A stretch of 64,000 nucleotides of DNA from JAGNHN01 sp964590645 (lineage in GTDB: Bacteria > Bacteroidota > Bacteroidia > Bacteroidales > JAGNHN01): assembly GCA_964590645.1 (NCBI GenBank), contig CAZPYJ010000021.1, positions 1-64,000 of the forward strand. Reading direction: 5' to 3'. The notes below the pieces were generated by a model. It was not told where the DNA came from and made no database searches. It was given only the letters and a program-made list of their open reading frames with translations. The position numbers and the translations under genes were made by a program. Shown here piece by piece: positions 16,875-26,451 of the stretch. Within the stretch, counting starts at the first letter, position 1. Every line of letters begins with the position of its first letter.

Positions 16875-18110
16875 ATGAATTACCGTCCGCTAAAGCAAAC
16901 CGAAAGAATTGACTTGATCGATGCAGTAAGAGGTTTTGCCCTCCTGGGCATTCTGATGGTGAATATGCCATATATGTATGAGCCAATGACTGCGATATTG
17001 CTGGGGGCAAGACCCGATGCATCCCTTGATGACATCATTGCGAAATCATTCATTATGTTCTTCTTCGAAGGCAAATTTTATGTGATCTTCTCAATGCTGT
17101 TTGGTTTTGGGTTCTTCATTTTCCTGAGCAAAGGCAAGGACTACGGAAACAATATTCTGCCCGTTTTCAGCAGGAGGCTCTTCTTTCTCTTCCTTTTCGG
17201 TGTAGCCCATATTGTTCTGCTCTGGGCAGGGGATATCCTGCTTTATTATGCACTGTTCGGATTTGTATTGATCCTGTTCCGGAATGCCTCCGATAAAAAG
17301 ATTGTAAAGTGGCTGCTTGGCTTAACATTGCTCCCCACAATACTGCTCACAATAATGACTTCGCTTGTTGTCCTCTTTTCTCAGATTCCCGAGGTTAAAC
17401 CGGAAATAGACGCCCAGTTCCGTGAAAACACTTTGGTGATAAGCGAGTTGGTTGAGCGGGCCACTTTGGTATATTCCACAGCCGGCTTTGCCGAGATCAT
17501 TGCGGTCAGAATAGAAGAGTTCCTCAGCTTGCTCAGCGGCAGTTTGTTCTTTTTCTGCCCGCTCATTCTGGCGATGTTTTTATTTGGACTCCTGATTGCC
17601 CGCAGAGGCATTGTGGCAAACTATCCAAACTATCTTCCCCTTTTCCGGAAGCTCTTTTGGTGGAGTTTAGCCCTGGGACTGATTACCAATACCCTGTACC
17701 TTATTGCATCCCGATATGCGGTTCAGAGTATCCCGGATGGATGGTCCTTATTGTTTATGACTATGCACACATTTGGCGGGCTTTCACTGGGCTTATGTTA
17801 TGTATCCGGAATAGCAATTTTGTATATCTGGGGCAGGGGCGGTTTTTTTACAAGGTATTTCGCTCCCATAGGCAGGATGGCTCTCACGAACTACCTGCTT
17901 CAGTCCATCCTTGGTGCAGCCCTCTTCCATTCATACGGCTTGGGTTTATATGGGAAGGTGGCTGTCTGGCAGGGTATTGTTTTGACCATCCTGATCTTTG
18001 CAGGACAAGTATTCTTCAGCCGATGGTGGTTTACCCATTTTCAGTTCGGACCCTTCGAATGGCTTTGGAGAAGCCTGACCTACGGCAAGCTTCAGGCTAT
18101 GCGAAAGTGA
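16875..18110 (+). CDS. DUF418 (YeiB-like) multi-pass membrane protein
   Basis: A 411-aa integral membrane protein. ATG at 16875 is used, although the frame is open 49 codons further upstream, because the extension is unlike the family and the protein then begins with the typical MNYRPLKQTERIDLIDAVRG. The LDxxRGFALLGILMVNMPYM motif is the N-terminal signature of DUF418-type and acyltransferase-3-like proteins. The C-terminal half contains the DUF418 domain: the IGRMALTNYLLQSILGAALF motif near residue 332 and the ending FSRWWFTHFQFGPFEWLWRSLTYG. About 9-10 membrane helices are evident. The function is unknown; a role in envelope metabolite transport or acylation has been suggested for relatives. 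Confidence 0.9.
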   Translation: MNYRPLKQTERIDLIDAVRGFALLGILMVNMPYMYEPMTAILLGARPDASLDDIIAKSFIMFFFEGKFYVIFSMLFGFGFFIFLSKGKDYGNNILPVFSRRLFFLFLFGVAHIVLLWAGDILLYYALFGFVLILFRNASDKKIVKWLLGLTLLPTILLTIMTSLVVLFSQIPEVKPEIDAQFRENTLVISELVERATLVYSTAGFAEIIAVRIEEFLSLLSGSLFFFCPLILAMFLFGLLIARRGIVANYPNYLPLFRKLFWWSLALGLITNTLYLIASRYAVQSIPDGWSLLFMTMHTFGGLSLGLCYVSGIAILYIWGRGGFFTRYFAPIGRMALTNYLLQSILGAALFHSYGLGLYGKVAVWQGIVLTILIFAGQVFFSRWWFTHFQFGPFEWLWRSLTYGKLQAMRK

Positions 18111-18299
18111 TTGGTTTTGTTGGGGCAGGATTGGCCCCTGCTTACCAATAAACTGCCTGCTGACAAAGGGCGCCTCATCAATCCAGGATGCATTTCCTCT
18201 GAATGGTATTGGCTCAATCGGGAAACAATCTGGGAAAGGGATCAAAGAATGGGCCTACTACAGTCTGTGTTCTTCCTTCGGATCGAAGCAAGTTTCGGC

Positions 18300-19781
18300 T
18301 CATAAAAACCCTTTCTTCTCTCTGATCCATACCACCCCCGCAAAACCAATCAGCAACACGCCATTTACCATCACAGGCATAATCAATCCCGGAACAGGCA
18401 GGGCTTCGCTCAGGGCATAGATACCCAGGGCGAGCAGGCTATAGAATCCGATGCCGCGTAAATCATAAGGGATGGGGTAATGCTTTTTTCCCCAGAAATA
18501 CGACAATACCATCATTGTCCCATAGCAGGCAAAATGGGCCCAGGCCGCACCCCGGTAACCGATCAGAGGGATGAGGGTGAAAAGCATTCCCAGGGTAATC
18601 AGTGATCCCAGTACAGCCAGCAAAGCACCGTAACGGGTGAGATCATTGAGCTTATACCAGACCGACAGATTGTAGAACACCCCAAGGAACAAATTGGCCA
18701 GCAATACGATGGGTACAATATGCAGTCCGTCGCGAAAATCGGGGCCGATAAAAAACTTAACCACATCCAGAAAAAGCATCACCCCCAGGAAGATCAGCCA
18801 TCCGAAGAGGATGAAATACTTCATCACCAGGGCATAGGTTTCGCGGGCTTTGAGCTCCCGGGCCTGGGAAAAGAAAAAAGGTTCGGCGGCATAGCGAAAC
18901 ATCTGAATAAAAAGGGTCATCAAGACCGCCAGCTTGTAGTTGGCACCATAAACACCCAACTGAGCCAGGGCAGTATCAGGATTGGGGAGCAGATGCTTTA
19001 ACAATAGCTTGTCGGATACCTCATTCACCATCCCCGCCAATCCGACAATCAGCAAAGGCAGGGCGTAGCGGAGCATTTTTTTCAGAAGACTGATATCAAA
19101 AGCCCAGCGCAGCCCGGTGAAATCCGGGATCAGCAAGAGAAAAGTGACCAGGGTGGCGATGAGGTTGGCCAGGAAGGCATAGCCCACCCCGAATCCGGGA
19201 TCATATATGCCGCTGAGCCAGCCCTCCGGATGGGCTGCAAGCCAACGCGGACAAACAACCAGAAAAAAGAGGTTAAAGCCGATGTTCACCAATACATTGA
19301 CCACTTTGATGCTGGCAAAACGCAAGGCCCGGTTCTGTTGACGGAGCCGGGCAAAAGGCAGGGCGGCAAAGGCATCTATCCCCACTATCAGACTGAACAA
19401 AATGATGTATTCCGGATTGGCGCTGTATTCAATCCATCCGGCCACATCACGGTAGAACAGCCCCATCAGCAGAATAAAAAACCCGGAAGTAAAGAGCAAG
19501 GCAGTCAGGGCGGTGGTATATACCTTGTTTTCTGTTCCCTCTCCCTTGCTGCTGTCGGCAAAACGGAAAAAAGAAGTCTCCATACCATAGGTCAGTAAAA
19601 CCATCAGGAAGGCTACATAAGCGTACAATTCCGTCACCATCCCGTATTCGCCCTGCTGGAAAACACGGGTGTAGAAAGGCGTCAGCAGGAGATAGTTAAG
19701 CAGGCGGGGAACAATGGTTCCCATCCCATAAACGGCTGTCTGACCAGCCAGCATCTTGAGTGGATGACGTGGGCTGTGCAT
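18300..19781 (-). CDS. Oligosaccharide flippase / polysaccharide biosynthesis protein (Wzx-like)
   Basis: A MATE/MOP-superfamily membrane protein, 493 aa from ATG 19781, with about 14 helices. The N-terminus LKMLAGQTAVYGMGTIVPRLLNYLLLTPFYTRVF is typical of Bacteroidota lipopolysaccharide/exopolysaccharide flippases; the fingerprint is GQTAxYG..xxxxRLLNYLL.P.YTR. It probably moves lipid-linked oligosaccharides across the inner membrane. The start is ambiguous: a TACATTTG -7 element ends only 5 nt before ATG 19781, so the transcript may be leaderless from there, or translation may begin at ATG 19754 (MLAGQTAVYG). No other polysaccharide genes adjoin it. The aminotransferase gene on the other strand begins 57 nt away. 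Confidence 0.9.
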   Translation of the reverse strand: MHSPRHPLKMLAGQTAVYGMGTIVPRLLNYLLLTPFYTRVFQQGEYGMVTELYAYVAFLMVLLTYGMETSFFRFADSSKGEGTENKVYTTALTALLFTSGFFILLMGLFYRDVAGWIEYSANPEYIILFSLIVGIDAFAALPFARLRQQNRALRFASIKVVNVLVNIGFNLFFLVVCPRWLAAHPEGWLSGIYDPGFGVGYAFLANLIATLVTFLLLIPDFTGLRWAFDISLLKKMLRYALPLLIVGLAGMVNEVSDKLLLKHLLPNPDTALAQLGVYGANYKLAVLMTLFIQMFRYAAEPFFFSQARELKARETYALVMKYFILFGWLIFLGVMLFLDVVKFFIGPDFRDGLHIVPIVLLANLFLGVFYNLSVWYKLNDLTRYGALLAVLGSLITLGMLFTLIPLIGYRGAAWAHFACYGTMMVLSYFWGKKHYPIPYDLRGIGFYSLLALGIYALSEALPVPGLIMPVMVNGVLLIGFAGVVWIREKKGFL

Positions 19782-19785
19782 TGGA

Positions 19786-19793
19786 CAAATGTA
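19786..19793 (-). promoter_or_regulatory. -7 element TACATTTG of the flippase gene
   Basis: On the minus strand this reads TACATTTG, a full match. It sits unusually close to the annotated start (19781), which questions that start codon. Confidence 0.55.
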
Positions 19794-19837
19794 TGGAATC
19801 CTTTCCTTTGTATGTTGCAAGTAAAACAAGAAGCAGG

Positions 19838-21019
19838 ATGGAGTGGAATTTTGATGAAATCATAGAAAGAAGCGGTACAGACAGTGTGCAGTATGATCTG
19901 AGGAAAACCTTGTTCGGGAAAGAAGACGTCCTTCCGATGTGGGTGGCGGATATGGACTTTAAAACCCCTGCCTTTGTTATGGAGGCCATCCGGAGGCGTG
20001 CCAAACACGAGGTCCTGGGTTATTCTGTTCGCGGGGAAGGATATCAACAGGCTTTGGTCGACTGGGTGAAAGCCCGTCATAATTGGGAAATCAGCAAAGA
20101 CTGTATCCTCTTCTCCCCGGGGGTGGTCCCCGCCCTGTCGATGCTGGTGATGACTTTCACCGAACCGGGAGATAAAGTCATCGTCCAGCCTCCGGTTTAT
20201 TTCCCCTTTTTCTCTTCTGTTAAACAGAACCGACGACGCCTTCTTCGCAATCCTCTGTTCAGAAAAGGAAGGCAGTATGTGATGGATCTGGAGCAACTGA
20301 AATCACGGATTGATGATCAAACCCGGATGATTTTTCTCTGCCATCCCCATAATCCTGTAGGGCGTGCCTGGACAGAAAAGGAGCTGAGGGAGCTGGCCGA
20401 TATTTGCCTGGAACACCAGATCCTGATGGTGTCGGATGAGATCCATTGTGACCTTGTGCTTCCCGGACACAGCCATATCCCGCTGGCCAGTCTTTCACCG
20501 GAAATAGCGGCACAGACCATCACCTGTATGGCTCCTTCCAAAACATTTAACCTGGCCGGGCTGGCCACTTCCCACGTGATCATCTCTGACGAGAAACTGC
20601 GGAAAAGATTCAATACCACCCTCGAACAGCTGCACGCAGGGATGGGCAATATCTTCGGGACAGTAGCCGCCGAAGCAGCTTACCGCCAGGGGGACGAATG
20701 GCGCAGACAGATGCTGCAATATGTACAAGGCAATGTGAACTATCTGGATCATTTTCTGAAGTCTCATATCCCGGAGATAAGGATGATCAGGCCGGAAGCC
20801 ACTTATATGGCCTGGCTGGATTGCCGCGGCTTGGGGATGGAGGAGCAGGAGCTGAAAGATTTTATGATCTTTAAGGCCGGACTGGGGCTGAACGATGGGC
20901 CGATGTTCGGGGAAGGAGGCAAGGGGTATCAGCGCATCAACCTGGCCTGCCCCCGTTCAAAAGTAGAGCAGGCTACCCGGCAGTTATCGGAGGCCATTAT
21001 TACGTGGAGGAAAGCCTGA
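19838..21019 (+). CDS. patB: MalY/PatB family PLP-dependent aminotransferase (C-S lyase)
   Basis: A fold-type I PLP enzyme, 393 aa. The start at ATG 19838 gives MEWNFDEIIERSGTDSVQYDL, the usual N-terminus of this family; the frame is open upstream but spans the divergent promoter region. Motifs: LPMWVADMDFKTP (substrate entry), SPGVVPALSMLV, LCHPHNPVGRAW (PLP phosphate/ring contacts), VSDEIHCDLVL (Asp to pyridine N) and APSKTFNLAGLATS with the Schiff-base Lys at about 235. The C-terminal FGEGGKGYQRINLACPRS holds the carboxylate-binding Arg. Known family members cleave cystathionine or cysteine conjugates (C-S lyase, beta-elimination) and can transaminate. Cystathionine beta-lyase activity is the default guess. 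Confidence 0.93.
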   Translation: MEWNFDEIIERSGTDSVQYDLRKTLFGKEDVLPMWVADMDFKTPAFVMEAIRRRAKHEVLGYSVRGEGYQQALVDWVKARHNWEISKDCILFSPGVVPALSMLVMTFTEPGDKVIVQPPVYFPFFSSVKQNRRRLLRNPLFRKGRQYVMDLEQLKSRIDDQTRMIFLCHPHNPVGRAWTEKELRELADICLEHQILMVSDEIHCDLVLPGHSHIPLASLSPEIAAQTITCMAPSKTFNLAGLATSHVIISDEKLRKRFNTTLEQLHAGMGNIFGTVAAEAAYRQGDEWRRQMLQYVQGNVNYLDHFLKSHIPEIRMIRPEATYMAWLDCRGLGMEEQELKDFMIFKAGLGLNDGPMFGEGGKGYQRINLACPRSKVEQATRQLSEAIITWRKA

Positions 21020-21120
21020 GGCTTGCTGCCGGGCAGGCCCCTATGAATATAACCTCCTGGCAGAGTCTCGCCTGCATCGGGCCAGAGAGGGATTTCCACC
21101 TCCTGATCAAGCATTATCCT

Positions 21121-21128
21121 TACTTTTG
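21121..21128 (+). promoter_or_regulatory. -7 element TACTTTTG of glnS
   Basis: TACTTTTG matches TAnnTTTG and lies 25 nt before ATG 21154 (16 nt before the alternative ATG at 21145). Confidence 0.6.
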
Positions 21129-21153
21129 CAGCTGTTCCTGAACAATGCTGATT

Positions 21154-22848
21154 ATGGAAAATCCTGTAACGGAAAAGAACGAGCAAATCCGCTCCCTGAA
21201 TTTTATTGAAGAAATCATTGAAAAAGACCTGGCAGCAGGCAAGAACGAGAAAAGGGTGCACACCCGTTTCCCGCCCGAACCCAATGGATACCTTCACATC
21301 GGCCACGCCAAATCAATCTGCCTCAACTTCGGCCTGGCTGAGCGCTACAATGGGCTGTGTAACCTGCGATTCGACGATACCAATCCGGAAAAAGAAGAAC
21401 AGGAGTATGTGGATTCCATCACCGAAGATGTTGGCTGGCTGGGTTTTGAATGGGAGGGGGAAGCACGTTATGCCTCTGATTATTTTGAGCAGTTATATGA
21501 ATGGGCTGAGCAACTGATCAAGGCAGGCAAGGCCTATGTGGATGACCAGCCACAGGAAGTCATCTCCGGACAGAGGGGCACACCCACCCGCCCGGGGGAG
21601 GAAAGCCCTTTTCGGCAGCGCAGTACTGAAGAGAACCTGGACCTTTTCCGGAGAATGAAAGCCGGCGAGTATCCCAACGGCAGCCGAGTGCTTAGGGCCC
21701 GCATTGATATGGCCTCTCCCAATATGCATATGCGCGATCCGGTCCTCTACCGCATCCTACACAGGGAACATCACCGTACCGGAAACAAATGGTGTATTTA
21801 TCCAATGTACGACTGGGCGCACGGACAATCAGACTACCTGGAAGGCATTACCCACTCGGTATGCACCCTTGAGTTTGAAATTCATCGTCCGCTATACGAC
21901 TGGTTCCTGGATCAGCTGGTGGAGCCCGGAGCCTATCGACCGCGGCAGATAGAGTTCGCCCGCCTCAACCTGAGTTATACCGTGATGAGTAAGAGAAAAC
22001 TGCTTCAGATGGTGCAGGATCATCACGTGAAAGGCTGGGATGACCCGCGTATGCCTACCATATCAGGACTCAGAAGACGAGGCTATACTCCGGCATCCAT
22101 CCGTCGTTTCGCCGACCTGGTGGGGGTAGCCAAAAGAGACAATGTCATTGATGTGGCCTTGCTGGAGTTTGCAATCAGGGAAGACCTGAATAAGAAAGCA
22201 GCCAGGGTAATGGCAGTGCTGGATCCCATTAAGGTGATCATCACCAATTATCCTGAAGATCAGTTCGAGATGCTGGAGATGATCAATAATCCGGAAGACG
22301 AAACGATGGGCAGCCGTGAAATGCCTTTTGGCCGTGAGCTCTGGATAGAGCGGGAAGATTTTATGGAAAACCCGTCCAGAAAGTATTTTCGCCTTTCCCC
22401 GGGAAACGAAGTCCGCTTAAAGAGTGCCTACATCATCCGTTGTGACAAGGTGCTGCACGATCAAGACGGCCGCATTCTTGAACTGCACTGCACCTACGAC
22501 CCTGAAACCCGCAGCGGAAAAGCGGTGGGCAGAAAAGTAAAAGGCACCATCCACTGGGTGTCTGCCGCGCACGCCATTGATGCGGAAGTTCGTCTGTACG
22601 ACCGCCTTTTTATGGACCCTGACCCTGATGGGCACAAGGACAAGCCATTTCTGGAGTTTCTCAATCCTGATTCTCTGCAGGTGATTCCTCACGCTAAGCT
22701 GGAACCCGGCCTCCACTCACTCACAGTGGGTGAATCAGTGCAATTTGTCCGCCTCGGCTATTTCTGCGTTGATCCGGACAGCACTGCGGAAAAAATGGTT
22801 TTCAATCGTACCGTCACCCTGAAAGAAACCTGGAAAAAAGAGGGGTAG
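21154..22848 (+). CDS. glnS: Glutamine--tRNA ligase
   Basis: A class I aminoacyl-tRNA synthetase that charges tRNA-Gln, 564 aa from ATG 21154 (an in-frame ATG at 21145 is also possible). The Rossmann fold has RFPPEPNGYLHIGHAKS, with HIGH at about residues 48-51, followed by LRFDDTNPEKEEQEYV. The KMSKS-equivalent loop is VMSKR at about 277-281. The GlnRS-specific anticodon-binding beta-barrels form the C-terminal third (DPIKVIITNYPEDQ, then IHWVSAAHAIDAEVRLYDRLF). GlnRS rather than GluRS is indicated by the C-terminal double barrel and by WCIYPMYDWAHGQSDYLEGITHSVCTLEF. No gatCAB gene is in the window. Confidence 0.97.
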   Translation: MENPVTEKNEQIRSLNFIEEIIEKDLAAGKNEKRVHTRFPPEPNGYLHIGHAKSICLNFGLAERYNGLCNLRFDDTNPEKEEQEYVDSITEDVGWLGFEWEGEARYASDYFEQLYEWAEQLIKAGKAYVDDQPQEVISGQRGTPTRPGEESPFRQRSTEENLDLFRRMKAGEYPNGSRVLRARIDMASPNMHMRDPVLYRILHREHHRTGNKWCIYPMYDWAHGQSDYLEGITHSVCTLEFEIHRPLYDWFLDQLVEPGAYRPRQIEFARLNLSYTVMSKRKLLQMVQDHHVKGWDDPRMPTISGLRRRGYTPASIRRFADLVGVAKRDNVIDVALLEFAIREDLNKKAARVMAVLDPIKVIITNYPEDQFEMLEMINNPEDETMGSREMPFGRELWIEREDFMENPSRKYFRLSPGNEVRLKSAYIIRCDKVLHDQDGRILELHCTYDPETRSGKAVGRKVKGTIHWVSAAHAIDAEVRLYDRLFMDPDPDGHKDKPFLEFLNPDSLQVIPHAKLEPGLHSLTVGESVQFVRLGYFCVDPDSTAEKMVFNRTVTLKETWKKEG

Positions 22849-23062
22849 AACAATACGCATTAGTTGCCCTTGTTGCCTCCAGGCTGCGCCTTCAGACATT
22901 GACACCTCCCTGTATCCCCCCTTAAGGGGAATCCCGGCTGTCCGTGAACTTTGCCTGCGGACAGGGTGGTGCAGGGCAGAAGGCCTTAGGTAAAACCAGA
23001 ATAAATAAGTCACCTGCCACCGCTTTCCAACCTGGCTTTCACGCTCCGTATCAAAATGTGCT

Positions 23063-23070
23063 TATTTTTG
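23063..23070 (+). promoter_or_regulatory. -7 element TATTTTTG of the flavoprotein gene
   Basis: TATTTTTG matches TAnnTTTG and lies 60 nt before ATG 23131. The 282-nt gap after glnS otherwise holds only short GC-rich inverted repeats and no gene. Confidence 0.5.
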
Positions 23071-23130
23071 CCGCACATTGTTATTACAATAACAGAAGGT
23101 TGGTTTTTTTGAAAAATTAAGCAGGCTTAA

Positions 23131-26100
23131 ATGTATACGATAGATAAACACCCTATCCTGAATGTTCCGCAAAGGGAGGAGCATCCCTTCAAATTCAACG
23201 GAAAGACCATCACCGGGAAGCTTGGCTTCACCATTGCAGCTGCCCTTCACCAGGCAGGCTATCCGGTGCACAGCCACAGCCTCAAAAACCGGGAGCGCAG
23301 CCTCGAGTGCGGTATCGGGAAATGCGGTGCCTGTGAAATGCTGGTGGATGGGGAAATCAAAAGGATTTGCATCACCAAAATTGACCAGGTCTCACGCGTG
23401 GATGAGATCCCACGCGAATTCACCCCTCCGCTCCGCGCACCCGAACGCCAGGAACCCTATAAAGTATTCCGTACTTCGGTGGTCATCGTGGGGGCAGGGC
23501 CGGCCGGACTGGCAACCCGTGAATTGCTGAATGAACACGGGGTGGATAATATCGTGATCGACAGCAACGATGAGATTGGGGGGCAGTTCCTGATGCAAAC
23601 CCACCAGTTCTTCTTTTTTGAAAAGGAAAAAGAGTTCGGCGGCCTCCGCGGCTTTGAAATTGCCCACAACCTGGCCGGAGAAAGCCACGAAGATATCTTC
23701 CTGAATTCTACCGTCTGGGATATCCTCGAAGGCAAGCGGCTGGCAGTGAAAAATATACGTACCGATGAGATTTATTTCGTTGATGCCGACCATCTGGTTG
23801 TGGCCACCGGTGCCGTCCCCTTTATGCCCACCTTCGAGAACGACGATCTGCCGGGCGTCTACACCGCCGCAGTGGTGCAGAAAATGATGAATACAGAGTT
23901 CACCCTGCTGGGGCGGAAAGTGCTTACGGTTGGTGCAGGTAATATCGGTTACCTGACCTCCTACCAGCTAATGCAGGCCGGCGCCAGCGTCAAGGCCATT
24001 CTTGAAGCCCGCCCGGAAGAGGGCGGATTCCCTGTACAGGCCAACCGGGTACGCCGACTGGGCATTCCCGTGCTGACCAGCCATATCCTTCTCAAAGCCA
24101 TCCCCAATGAGAAAAGAGATGGCATCATCGGTGCTGTGGTGGCCCGTGCCGAGAACTTCAAACCCATCGCGGGAACAGAGAAAATCATTTACGACATCGA
24201 TGCCATCAACATCTGCACAGGCCTGGTTTCCGATGACCAGCTGCTGATCAAGGGCAATGAGATCTTTGGCCGTCAGTGCTATGGTGCCGGCGATGCCATC
24301 CGTATCGGGGAAGGAACAAGCGCAGTGCTCCGCGGCAAGCAGGTCGCCTACGAGATCCTGCAGGAAATGGGAAAGGGCTACAACTACGATGCTTTCCTGG
24401 CGGTCTCCAAAGAGTATATCGACTCTCAGCAACATCCCACCCGCGTTATCGAAAGGCCCTATCTGCCTTCTGCAGAGAGAATGAACCAAAAACCTTTCGT
24501 CCTGATCGACTGCCTCTATGGCTTTGCCTGCAACCCCTGTGAGTTTGCCTGTCCGCACGGAGCCATCACAAAAACTTCAACCAGCACGGTGCCTGCCATC
24601 GACTTTGAAAAGTGCATCGGTTGTATGGAATGTGTTTATCAATGTCCCGGACTGGCTATTTTTGGATACAGCTTTAAAAAGAACTGGCTCTTTCTCCCCA
24701 TCGAGTATGATGTGCAGGAAGGTGAGGAGGTGTTTCTTGTGGATAATCAGGGACACAAGCTTGGAGAAGGCGTGATCACCCGCATCTTACGAAAACCCAA
24801 TAAAACACACATCGCACGGGTGCAAGCCACCGATATTGAAGGAGAAGCCCTGATGAATGTCAGAGGCTTTATATTGAAAGAACAGTATCCTGAACCGATT
24901 GAATTTGCCGGAATGCAGGAGGAGATTGAATCGGAAACCTATATCTGCCATTGCGATGATGTCACTTTGAAGGAGATCCTGGACGTAGTGGGCGAACGGA
25001 AGTATATTTCCGTGGATGAGATCAAGCATACCACCCGTCTGGGGATGGGTGCCTGCCGGGGTAAGCGCTGTATCCCGCGCCTGAAGCAGCTCGTCCGTCC
25101 ATTGGGCATCAGCATCGTGGGTGAAGCAACACCCCGCGGCCCCCTGTCCAACCAGATCGGGATGGGCGAGGTATTCCCCCGTGAGCACAACGATCGTTAC
25201 ATCACCGCTATCCACCATATGAAACTGCACCGGCAAAAAACCGATGTTTTCATCGCAGGGGGTGGAATCGGGGGCAGTGCCCTCTACCGCTATTTTGCCG
25301 AAGCCGGACAAAGTCCGGTGCTGGTGAACTTTGGCCGGGGGGCTTCCTGGCGGAATATTGCCGGTGGCCGGACGGCATTTACCCTGCCCGAAATCGCCGA
25401 AATCGCCAAAGAAAACCACCGCATCTTCATAGAGCTCCAGGAAGTCAGAAACATTGATTACCGCCTGATTGAGTATGTGACTTTTGCCCACGACGATCCC
25501 ACCTATGCCGCCCTCGAAGCCTCCAAAGCCTGGTCAGATGCCTATATGGTGGAACCCAAAGATTTCCGGAAAGAAATATCCCCCTATATGAACCCCGCCC
25601 TGAATAAGTATCAGGCGGCACTGCTAACACGCGATTGCTGGCAGGCAACGCCTGGCAAGGTGATCGACCTGATCCGCAGGATGGGCACGGAAGCCGGGGG
25701 ACAGATGCTGGAAGATTGTCAACTGCTCGACATCCACCCCGACGGGGATAAGATCCACGCCCTGGTGAAAGATCACGATGGGCGCTTCATCGAGTTTGAA
25801 TGCAATCATTTTGTGAATGCCCTCGGGCCGGACGCTGAAACTTTTGCCCGCAAACTGGGGATCAGCACCGGCCTCTTCCCGGTGAAGCATCAGGCCTTTA
25901 TCACCCGCCGCCTGCCTTATCTGGGAAAAAACAATATCCCATTGCCAATGCTCATCGATCGACGCAACTACAAAGGCTTCACCGCGGTGTATGGCCAGCA
26001 GCTGGCGGAAACCGGACAGGTGATCGGTTGCGCTTCACCGGCAGTAGAGGCGATGGAGACGGATAAGAATTTGAAGATCAACTCCAAGGAGTTCATTGAA

Positions 26101-26364
26101 ATCGTTTCCGAGATATTTGTGGATTGGATTCCCCAGCTTTCCAGCGTAGGTTTCCAGGCAGTATGGGCAGGCTATTATATCGAACCGAGAATGTATGTGG
26201 ATCCGGCAAAAGGCTTGTTTACAGGCCTGCGCGGACAAGGCTTTATGCTGGGGCAATACCTGGCTAAGCTATACGTGGATGCCGCCCTCGGAAAGCCTGT
26301 GCCCTCCTATTTCGAAAGACTGAAGATGGAAGGCGACGGTTTGCTGGAGAAAGCCTTCAAGTAG
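23131..26364 (+). CDS. Multidomain iron-sulfur flavoprotein oxidoreductase (fused HcnABC/sarcosine-oxidase-like)
   Basis: A 1077-aa fusion of modules that are separate subunits elsewhere. Residues 1-105 are a plant-type [2Fe-2S] domain (C60-x4-C65-x2-C68-x11-C80) like HcnA or the gamma subunit of amino-acid dehydrogenases. About 113-450 is a pyridine-nucleotide-disulfide-type FAD domain (VVIVGAGPAGLATREL; second nucleotide motif VGAGNIGYLTSYQ) like HcnB or the sarcosine oxidase alpha subunit. About 455-510 is a two-cluster ferredoxin insert (C461, C467, C470, C474-P; C495-x2-C-x2-C-x3-C-P). About 600-660 is a BFD-like [2Fe-2S] site (C606-H-C608, C642-x4-C647). From about 704 comes a DAO-type FAD domain (DVFIAGGGIGGSALYRYF) like HcnC or sarcosine oxidase beta. 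It predicts dehydrogenation of an amino or imino acid at the C-terminal FAD and electron transfer through the clusters. Related complexes oxidise glycine, D-hydroxyproline, opines or proline; the substrate here is unknown. Confidence 0.85.
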   Translation: MYTIDKHPILNVPQREEHPFKFNGKTITGKLGFTIAAALHQAGYPVHSHSLKNRERSLECGIGKCGACEMLVDGEIKRICITKIDQVSRVDEIPREFTPPLRAPERQEPYKVFRTSVVIVGAGPAGLATRELLNEHGVDNIVIDSNDEIGGQFLMQTHQFFFFEKEKEFGGLRGFEIAHNLAGESHEDIFLNSTVWDILEGKRLAVKNIRTDEIYFVDADHLVVATGAVPFMPTFENDDLPGVYTAAVVQKMMNTEFTLLGRKVLTVGAGNIGYLTSYQLMQAGASVKAILEARPEEGGFPVQANRVRRLGIPVLTSHILLKAIPNEKRDGIIGAVVARAENFKPIAGTEKIIYDIDAINICTGLVSDDQLLIKGNEIFGRQCYGAGDAIRIGEGTSAVLRGKQVAYEILQEMGKGYNYDAFLAVSKEYIDSQQHPTRVIERPYLPSAERMNQKPFVLIDCLYGFACNPCEFACPHGAITKTSTSTVPAIDFEKCIGCMECVYQCPGLAIFGYSFKKNWLFLPIEYDVQEGEEVFLVDNQGHKLGEGVITRILRKPNKTHIARVQATDIEGEALMNVRGFILKEQYPEPIEFAGMQEEIESETYICHCDDVTLKEILDVVGERKYISVDEIKHTTRLGMGACRGKRCIPRLKQLVRPLGISIVGEATPRGPLSNQIGMGEVFPREHNDRYITAIHHMKLHRQKTDVFIAGGGIGGSALYRYFAEAGQSPVLVNFGRGASWRNIAGGRTAFTLPEIAEIAKENHRIFIELQEVRNIDYRLIEYVTFAHDDPTYAALEASKAWSDAYMVEPKDFRKEISPYMNPALNKYQAALLTRDCWQATPGKVIDLIRRMGTEAGGQMLEDCQLLDIHPDGDKIHALVKDHDGRFIEFECNHFVNALGPDAETFARKLGISTGLFPVKHQAFITRRLPYLGKNNIPLPMLIDRRNYKGFTAVYGQQLAETGQVIGCASPAVEAMETDKNLKINSKEFIEIVSEIFVDWIPQLSSVGFQAVWAGYYIEPRMYVDPAKGLFTGLRGQGFMLGQYLAKLYVDAALGKPVPSYFERLKMEGDGLLEKAFK

Positions 26365-26451
26365 CCCGATGCCCTTTCGGAAAAAGTGTACATTTGAAAG
26401 GCAGAGAAGGAAGCCACAGGATGCCGCTGTTTACCTTTAAAGCCGCAGGAT

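Noticed and set aside
18111..18299. Possible small gene after DUF418
   Set aside because: Only short frames without a start context or family pattern; GGGGC/GCCCC near 18121-18137 lacks a T-tract, so it is not called a terminator either.
22849..23130. Possible small RNA or riboswitch between glnS and the flavoprotein gene
   Set aside because: A few short GC-rich inverted repeats but no recognisable riboswitch core; only the promoter element is called.
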